From contig JAATFN010000048.1 in NCBI GenBank assembly GCA_015655165.1, forward strand, positions 1-10,225: DNA of 10,225 bases. Reading direction: 5' to 3'. The notes under the pieces are model-generated. The model was not told where the DNA came from and did not search any database. It was given only the letters and a program-made list of their open reading frames with translations. Source of the DNA: Betaproteobacteria bacterium. Lineage in GTDB: Bacteria; Pseudomonadota; Gammaproteobacteria; Burkholderiales; Burkholderiaceae_D. Below, piece after piece: positions 6,643 to 10,225 of the stretch (position 1 is its first letter; the number at the start of each line of letters is the position of its first letter). The position numbers were made by a program, and so were the translations under genes.

Positions 6643-7443
6643 TTAGTCAAATTGGGTCAGATCAGGCATTGCACTGCCTACCCATTTTTGATAAATCTGG
6701 CCCAAACGACCATTTTTACGGTTAGCAAGCACCCAGTCATTGACCCATGCTTTCAACGCTTCATCGTTTTTACGCAAACCAACTGCATACGCCGCTGCCG
6801 AGATTGAAAATTTGCTGACGAGTTCTTTGGATGGATTTTGCTTGGCAATTGCGGCAACCAGAATGCTTGGGGTACAAACTGCATCCACCTGTCCGGACAA
6901 AATCGCTGTCGAAGCTGTTGCGTCATCGTCGTAACGCACGATGATGGTGCCTTTTGGTGCGATAGGTGTCAGGCGCAAGTCCTGGATGTTGCCACGAACA
7001 ACGGCGACACGTTTACCGACCAAGTCATTTAACGATTTAATGCTGGATGCTTTAGGTGCTGCAACGACGAAATCCAATGCACCGTATGCTTTTGAATAGT
7101 CGATGACTTTCATGCGCTCAGGCGTGATAGAGAAAGAGGAAATAACAACGTCGGCTTTCTTTGTCATCAAGAACGGAATACGGTTAGGGCTTGTGACAGG
7201 TACGATTTCCAATTCTACACCCAGGTCTTTCGCCAGTGCACGCGCTGTATCGACGTCCGAGCCTTGGGGTTGCATGTTGGCATCGGTTGATCCAAACGGT
7301 GGCGCACCCAAATCCAGCGCAACCAGGATTTTCTTGCGTGCCTTGATATCAGCCAATGTATCTGCATGAACGGCTTGTGACAAGCATGCCAGACCCAATA
7401 AAACGGCAGCTGTTTTTTTAGTAAAGTTTAACAACGATTTCAT
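6643..7443 (-). CDS. Periplasmic solute-binding protein, PAAT family (paralog B)
   Basis: A 266-residue SBP_bac_3-type receptor, it is the first of the tandem pair and lies 42 bp after the ATPase. The ATG at 7443 follows AGGAAG. The signal peptide covers residues 1-27 (KSLLNFTKKTAAVLL..., AVHA|DTL). Visible motifs are ALDLGAPPFGSTDA, KKADVVISSFSITPER (carboxylate-binding Arg110), AYGALDFVVAAPK, GKRVAVVRGNIQD and SGQVDAVCTPSI. As in paralog A, Thr-Pro aligns with the ammonium-binding Asp of amino-acid receptors. A cysteine at residue 20 (GLAC) lies in the hydrophobic core but is not a good lipobox. The binding core is shared with paralog A, while surface segments and the C-terminal lobe (residues ~195-255) have diverged. 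Two receptors sharing one translocator would widen ligand range or affinity. Confidence 0.9.
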   Translation of the reverse strand: MKSLLNFTKKTAAVLLGLACLSQAVHADTLADIKARKKILVALDLGAPPFGSTDANMQPQGSDVDTARALAKDLGVELEIVPVTSPNRIPFLMTKKADVVISSFSITPERMKVIDYSKAYGALDFVVAAPKASSIKSLNDLVGKRVAVVRGNIQDLRLTPIAPKGTIIVRYDDDATASTAILSGQVDAVCTPSILVAAIAKQNPSKELVSKFSISAAAYAVGLRKNDEALKAWVNDWVLANRKNGRLGQIYQKWVGSAMPDLTQFD

Positions 7444-7485
7444 GTTACTTCCTGCTTTCAAAAAATAAAACAAACACGACACAAA

Positions 7486-8220
7486 TTACAGATTACTACT
7501 GATGAATTTTGCAAATTCAGGTGTTTTGGGATGATCAAACAATTCATCAGGCGAACCGATTTCCCATACTTTGCCTTGATGCATAAAGATCAACACATCG
7601 GCGACTTTGCGTGCAAAGGCCATTTCATGTGTCACCAGCACCATGGTCATGCCTTGCTTGGCCAAGTCTTCCATGACCTTCAATACTTCACCGGTCAGTT
7701 CAGGGTCAAGTGCCGAAGTCACTTCATCAAACAACATCAGTTCAGGGTTCATTGCCAATGAACGGGCAATCGCAACCCGTTGTTGCTGACCGCCGGACAA
7801 TTGTTCAGGATAGGCCGTGGTTTTTTCTTCCAGGCCAACCAGCTTTAATACTTTTGCCGCGATTTCATTAGATTCTGCTGTCGACAGTTTTTTGATTGTC
7901 GTCAGGGCCAATGTGATATTGCGTTGTACTGTCAAATGCGGAAACAGGTTGTAGCTCTGAAAAACGATACCGACGCGTTTGCGCAGTTCACGCAGATTCA
8001 AGTTATCGCGGTCATGCACAGCAAAGCCGCACACTTCCATCGTTCCCGAGTTGATGGTTTCCAAGCCGTCCATGCAACGCAGCAATGTACTTTTGCCTGA
8101 ACCGCTTCGACCAACGATGGCAACCATCTGGCCTTTTGGTACCTCCAGAGAAACACCATTCAATACCTTGTTGGTGCCAAAGCTCTTATGGAGGTCCTTA
8201 ACATTAACGATTGCTGACAT
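7486..8220 (-). CDS. ABC transporter ATPase, GlnQ/HisP type (PAAT family)
   Basis: This cytoplasmic ATPase of 244 residues powers the importer as a homodimer. It has Walker A GRSGSGKS (37-44), Q-loop VFQSYNLFPH (Gln88), signature LSGGQQQRVAIARSL (141-155), Walker B LMLFDE (161-166), D-loop SALDPE and the H-loop His198 (LVTHEM). The EVTSALDP variant replaces the commoner EPTSALDP and is seen in this subfamily, so it does not imply inactivity. The ATG at 8220 overlaps the end of the permease gene by 17 bp, with AAAGGA inside that gene serving as ribosome site. This overlap implies coupled translation and a shared complex. Confidence 0.95.
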   Translation of the reverse strand: MSAIVNVKDLHKSFGTNKVLNGVSLEVPKGQMVAIVGRSGSGKSTLLRCMDGLETINSGTMEVCGFAVHDRDNLNLRELRKRVGIVFQSYNLFPHLTVQRNITLALTTIKKLSTAESNEIAAKVLKLVGLEEKTTAYPEQLSGGQQQRVAIARSLAMNPELMLFDEVTSALDPELTGEVLKVMEDLAKQGMTMVLVTHEMAFARKVADVLIFMHQGKVWEIGSPDELFDHPKTPEFAKFISSNL

Positions 8221-8854
8221 TCAATTTCCTTTCGTAGTGCTTGCTCAGTGCTGATAACGGATAGCAAACGCAAAAATAGATTACTGCTGCGATTGTGTAG
8301 ACCAAAAATGGCTGGAAGGTCGAGTTATTGACAATTTGTGATGCGCGGGACAACTCGACAAATCCGATGACCGAAGCCAGAGAGGTGTTTTTGATGATTT
8401 GCACCATAAAGCCGACTGTCGGCGGGATGGAGATTCTGATCGCTTGCGGCAAAATGACTTTTTGCAATTGTTCAAAACGGTTAAATCCCAGGCATTCGGA
8501 TGCTTCCCATTGCGTTTTAGGGACGGATTCGATACAGCCACGCCAGATTTCCCCTAAAAACGCTGCAGAATAGACGCCAAAGGAAATGCCGGCAGCTAGA
8601 ATGGCTGACATATCGTAGCCGGCAATTGCGATACCGAAGTATACGATGATCAAGACAACCATTAATGGAATGCCTTGCATGATCTGGATATACAGACTTG
8701 CTATCGTACGTAATGCGGCAGAACGCGATGTTCTCATTAACGCGATAATGAAGCCTAAAATGCCACCACCTGCAAATGCGACCAGAGACAAAATGATTGT
8801 CCAATACGTCGCTTTTAACAGATATTCGAAGTGTGTAATGCTAAAAGAAATCAC
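8204..8854 (-). CDS. PAAT-type ABC permease, HisM/GlnP family (second permease)
   Basis: A 216-residue inner-membrane subunit. It has an N-terminal hydrophobic segment (TIILSLVAFAGGGILGFIIA), further membrane spans around MQGIPLMVVLIIVYFGIAI and ISFGVYSAAFLGEIW, and a C-terminal span VYTIAAVIYFCVCYPL. The EAA loop that docks on the ATPase reads WEASECLGFNRFEQLQKVIL, followed by PQAIRISIPP. It starts at GTG (8854). No ATG lies near, and a perfect AAGGAGG precedes it at short spacing. It pairs with the permease gene 9 bp upstream to form the heterodimeric channel and overlaps the ATPase gene by 17 bp. Confidence 0.92.
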   Translation of the reverse strand: MISFSITHFEYLLKATYWTIILSLVAFAGGGILGFIIALMRTSRSAALRTIASLYIQIMQGIPLMVVLIIVYFGIAIAGYDMSAILAAGISFGVYSAAFLGEIWRGCIESVPKTQWEASECLGFNRFEQLQKVILPQAIRISIPPTVGFMVQIIKNTSLASVIGFVELSRASQIVNNSTFQPFLVYTIAAVIYFCVCYPLSALSKHYERKLNVSNR

Positions 8855-8858
8855 GTCG

Positions 8859-8865
8859 CCTCCTT
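8859..8865 (-). promoter_or_regulatory. Strong ribosome binding site AAGGAGG for the GTG-started permease
   Basis: AAGGAGG on the minus strand lies 4 nt before the GTG at 8854 and overlaps the stop codon of the preceding permease (8864-8866). It decides the GTG start and points to translational coupling of the two channel subunits. Confidence 0.8.
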
Positions 8866-9550
8866 ATAGATTTGTGCCAAGTTTGCGCTTGCGCACAAAG
8901 AGGATTTTGGCGATGAGCCAGAAGCCACCGCGAAACAGCAGCGATAACAGCAAATAGACAACACCCAATACGATGGCAACCTCGAAGTTACGGAAAGTCT
9001 CCGATTGAATCAGGTTGGCAGTGGCATACAGTTCTTCGGCAGAGATCTGTGAAGTAATACTGGATGCAAGCATTAACAAAATGAACTGACTTGTCAGTGA
9101 CGGATAAACACGTTCGACTGCCGGCAACAACACAACGTGCCAGTAGACGTGTAATTTGGACATGCCAAGACACTCCGCTGCTTCAATTTGACCCGGATGG
9201 ATCGAATTAATACCGGCACGCATGATTTCAGCAGTGTATGCGCCGACGTTAATTGTCATGGCAATCACAGCAGATGTTTCTGCGGACAGTTTTAATCCCA
9301 TATCGGCCAACCCGAAGTACACCAGAAATACCTGAATCAACATCGGCGTATTACGGATGATTTCGATATAGGTATTGATGATGGCATTTAGGAAAGCGGA
9401 CTTGCCTTTTAATGCGACCGCACACAGTGTTCCTAGGATAAAGCCCAAGATGGTGGAAAACGCGGAAAGCTGAATAGTCAGCCACGCCCCGGCAAGAAAG
9501 CGGTCCCAATGTTCGAACACGCTCATAAAGTCAAATGAATATTGCAGCAT
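8864..9550 (-). CDS. PAAT-type ABC permease, HisQ/GlnP family (first permease)
   Basis: A 228-residue inner-membrane subunit. It has membrane spans near LTIQLSAFSTILGFILGTL, NTPMLIQVFLVYFGLADM and the C-terminal VAIVLGVVYLLLSLLF, with a basic tail (VRKRKLG). The EAA loop is IEAAECLGMSKLHVYWHVVL, then PAVERVYPSL. The N-terminal RNTPMLIQVF segment is typical of the family. The ATG at 9550 (MLQYSFDF) is preceded by AGAGAG. The frame is open 15 codons farther up, but those codons lie partly in the intercistronic hairpin and look unlike a permease N-terminus. It is the first transporter gene after the aldehyde dehydrogenase. Confidence 0.92.
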   Translation of the reverse strand: MLQYSFDFMSVFEHWDRFLAGAWLTIQLSAFSTILGFILGTLCAVALKGKSAFLNAIINTYIEIIRNTPMLIQVFLVYFGLADMGLKLSAETSAVIAMTINVGAYTAEIMRAGINSIHPGQIEAAECLGMSKLHVYWHVVLLPAVERVYPSLTSQFILLMLASSITSQISAEELYATANLIQSETFRNFEVAIVLGVVYLLLSLLFRGGFWLIAKILFVRKRKLGTNL

Positions 9551-9584
9551 GAAACTCTCTACGTAAAAACGAAAGATGATGAAT

Positions 9585-9613
9585 GCACAAGGCACATTGT
9601 GTGTGCCTTGTGC
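9585..9613 (-). other. Intercistronic stem-loop between aldehyde dehydrogenase and transporter genes
   Basis: GCACAAGGCAC (9585-9595) and GTGCCTTGTGC (9603-9613) make a perfect 11-bp stem with a 7-nt loop, 12 bp after the dehydrogenase stop. On the minus strand it is followed by a broken pyrimidine-rich stretch (ATTCATCATCTTTC, then GTTTTT). This could give leaky termination, so the transporter may be expressed at a different level from the dehydrogenase. Confidence 0.7.
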
Positions 9614-9625
9614 TTCGTGACGGCA

Positions 9626-10225
9626 TTAGGCAGTGATATACGCTGTTTTCACAGTCGTGTAGAACTCGGCTGCATAACGACCTTGCTCGCGTGGACCATA
9701 ACTCGATCCTTTGCGACCACCGAATGGCACATGGTAATCAACACCCGCAGTCGGGAGGTTGACCATGACCATACCGGCTTCAGCATGACGCTTGAAGTGG
9801 TTGGCATACTTCAAAGAGGTAGTACAGATGCCGGTTGCCAGACCAAACGGTGTATCGTTTGCCAGACGCAGTGCATCTTCGTAATTGTCTGCGGGAATAA
9901 CAGATGCGACAGGCCCAAAAATTTCTTCACGTGCAATGCGCATGTCATTGTTGCAGTCGGCAAAAATTGCCGGTGTCATAAAGAAGCCTTCTGTATCACG
10001 TTGGACACGTTCGCCACCAATGACCAGCTTGGCGCCTTCGTCTTTACCGATTGCGATATAGCGCAGGTTTTGATCGAGCTGGTTTTGATCTACGACAGGT
10101 CCGATATCAATACCTTGTGCCAGGGCATCACCGACTTTCAAGCTGGCTGTTTTTGCCTGGAATGCATCGATGAATTTATTGTAAATACCCTTTTCGACGA
10201 TGAGGCGTGACGCTGCTGTACAGCG
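9626..10225 (-). CDS. Aldehyde dehydrogenase, alpha-ketoglutaric semialdehyde dehydrogenase type (C-terminal part)
   Basis: The last 199 residues of an NAD(P)+-dependent aldehyde dehydrogenase are present; the N-terminal ~280 residues lie beyond the window. It opens RCTAASRLIVEKG, so the second visible residue is the catalytic Cys. Next come GDALAQGIDIGPVVD, EEIFGPVASVI with the cofactor-contacting Glu, NDTPFGLATGICTTSLK, then AEAGMVMVNLPTAGVDYHVP, FGGRKGSSYGPREQG and RYAAEFYTTVKTAY at the end. The stretch from MVMVNLPTAGVDYH on is typical of KGSADH (2,5-dioxovalerate dehydrogenase) proteins, which convert alpha-ketoglutaric semialdehyde to 2-oxoglutarate in the Weimberg-type pentose and hexarate pathways. 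Succinate-semialdehyde-like relatives are the alternative. It is the most upstream gene seen and fits as the final step for the two dehydratases downstream. Confidence 0.9.
   Translation of the reverse strand, partial: RCTAASRLIVEKGIYNKFIDAFQAKTASLKVGDALAQGIDIGPVVDQNQLDQNLRYIAIGKDEGAKLVIGGERVQRDTEGFFMTPAIFADCNNDMRIAREEIFGPVASVIPADNYEDALRLANDTPFGLATGICTTSLKYANHFKRHAEAGMVMVNLPTAGVDYHVPFGGRKGSSYGPREQGRYAAEFYTTVKTAYITA

Noticed and set aside
7380..7443. Possible lipoprotein signal (GLAC) in the binding proteins
   Set aside because: Gly at -3 and Leu at -2 do not fit a lipobox, and a good signal peptidase I site (VHA|D or AVHA|D) follows.
7486..8220. EVTSALDP in place of EPTSALDP as a sign of a degenerate ATPase
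   Set aside because: The Walker B Asp-Glu, signature and H-loop are intact, and the Val variant is common in this ATPase subfamily.
9542..10210. 222-codon open frame on the plus strand
   Set aside because: It is the antisense of the aldehyde dehydrogenase, whose family motifs are clear. The plus-strand product is Cys-rich and resembles no family.
1..10225. CRISPR arrays, tRNA/rRNA genes, insertion sequences or a phage-defence system
   Set aside because: No regularly spaced repeats, RNA-gene signatures, transposase motifs or terminal repeats were seen. All complete genes are metabolic or transport genes.

Overview
The window reads as a sugar-acid catabolism and transport locus from a Gram-negative proteobacterium. 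Burkholderiales is most likely, with an Oxalobacteraceae- or Burkholderia-like flavour, judging by the style of the solute-binding proteins, the KGSADH-type aldehyde dehydrogenase and the UxaA-type dehydratase. That placement is an inference from remembered family resemblance, not from a search. All convincing complete genes lie on the minus strand, so transcription runs from high to low coordinates. Both edges cut through genes.

Right to left (5'->3' on the minus strand): the C-terminal part of an aldehyde dehydrogenase (9626-10225); an ABC uptake system of the polar-amino-acid (PAAT) type, with two permeases (8864-9550 and 8204-8854), an ATPase (7486-8220) and two tandem paralogous periplasmic binding proteins (6643-7443 and 5681-6481); a full-length UxaA/altronate-dehydratase-family enzyme (3920-5455); a 391-residue fumarylacetoacetate-hydrolase-fold enzyme (2637-3812); and an SDR dehydrogenase (1869-2615). 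A clear Rho-independent terminator at 1811-1841 closes this unit. A second unit follows: an SMP-30/regucalcin-type lactonase (842-1735) and, 20 bp on, glycerol kinase glpK (821 down to about 81).

The parts fit a non-phosphorylative (oxidative) pathway for a pentose or its aldonic acid. A lactonase would open the sugar lactone and the UxaA-family enzyme would dehydrate the aldonate to a 2-keto-3-deoxy acid. The FAH-fold enzyme would dehydrate that to alpha-ketoglutaric semialdehyde, and the aldehyde dehydrogenase would oxidise it to 2-oxoglutarate. The SDR could be the sugar 1-dehydrogenase or a 2-keto-3-deoxyaldonate 4-dehydrogenase feeding a cleavage branch. The transporter is of an amino-acid family, but both binding proteins appear to have lost the aspartate that normally holds the substrate's alpha-ammonium group while keeping the carboxylate-binding arginine. 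This is what an importer for an aldonate (for example D-arabinonate) might look like. The substrate cannot be fixed from sequence alone.

Four of the longer intercistronic gaps carry strong but unrelated stem-loops without U-tracts, suggesting mRNA processing or attenuation that sets different protein levels along the operon. The first ~80 bases do not belong to glpK: they encode, on the plus strand, a piece of an NMT1/SsuA-like binding protein. The left edge is therefore a rearrangement junction or an assembly chimera. No RNA genes, CRISPR arrays or insertion sequences were seen, and no stretch over 300 bases lacks a gene.
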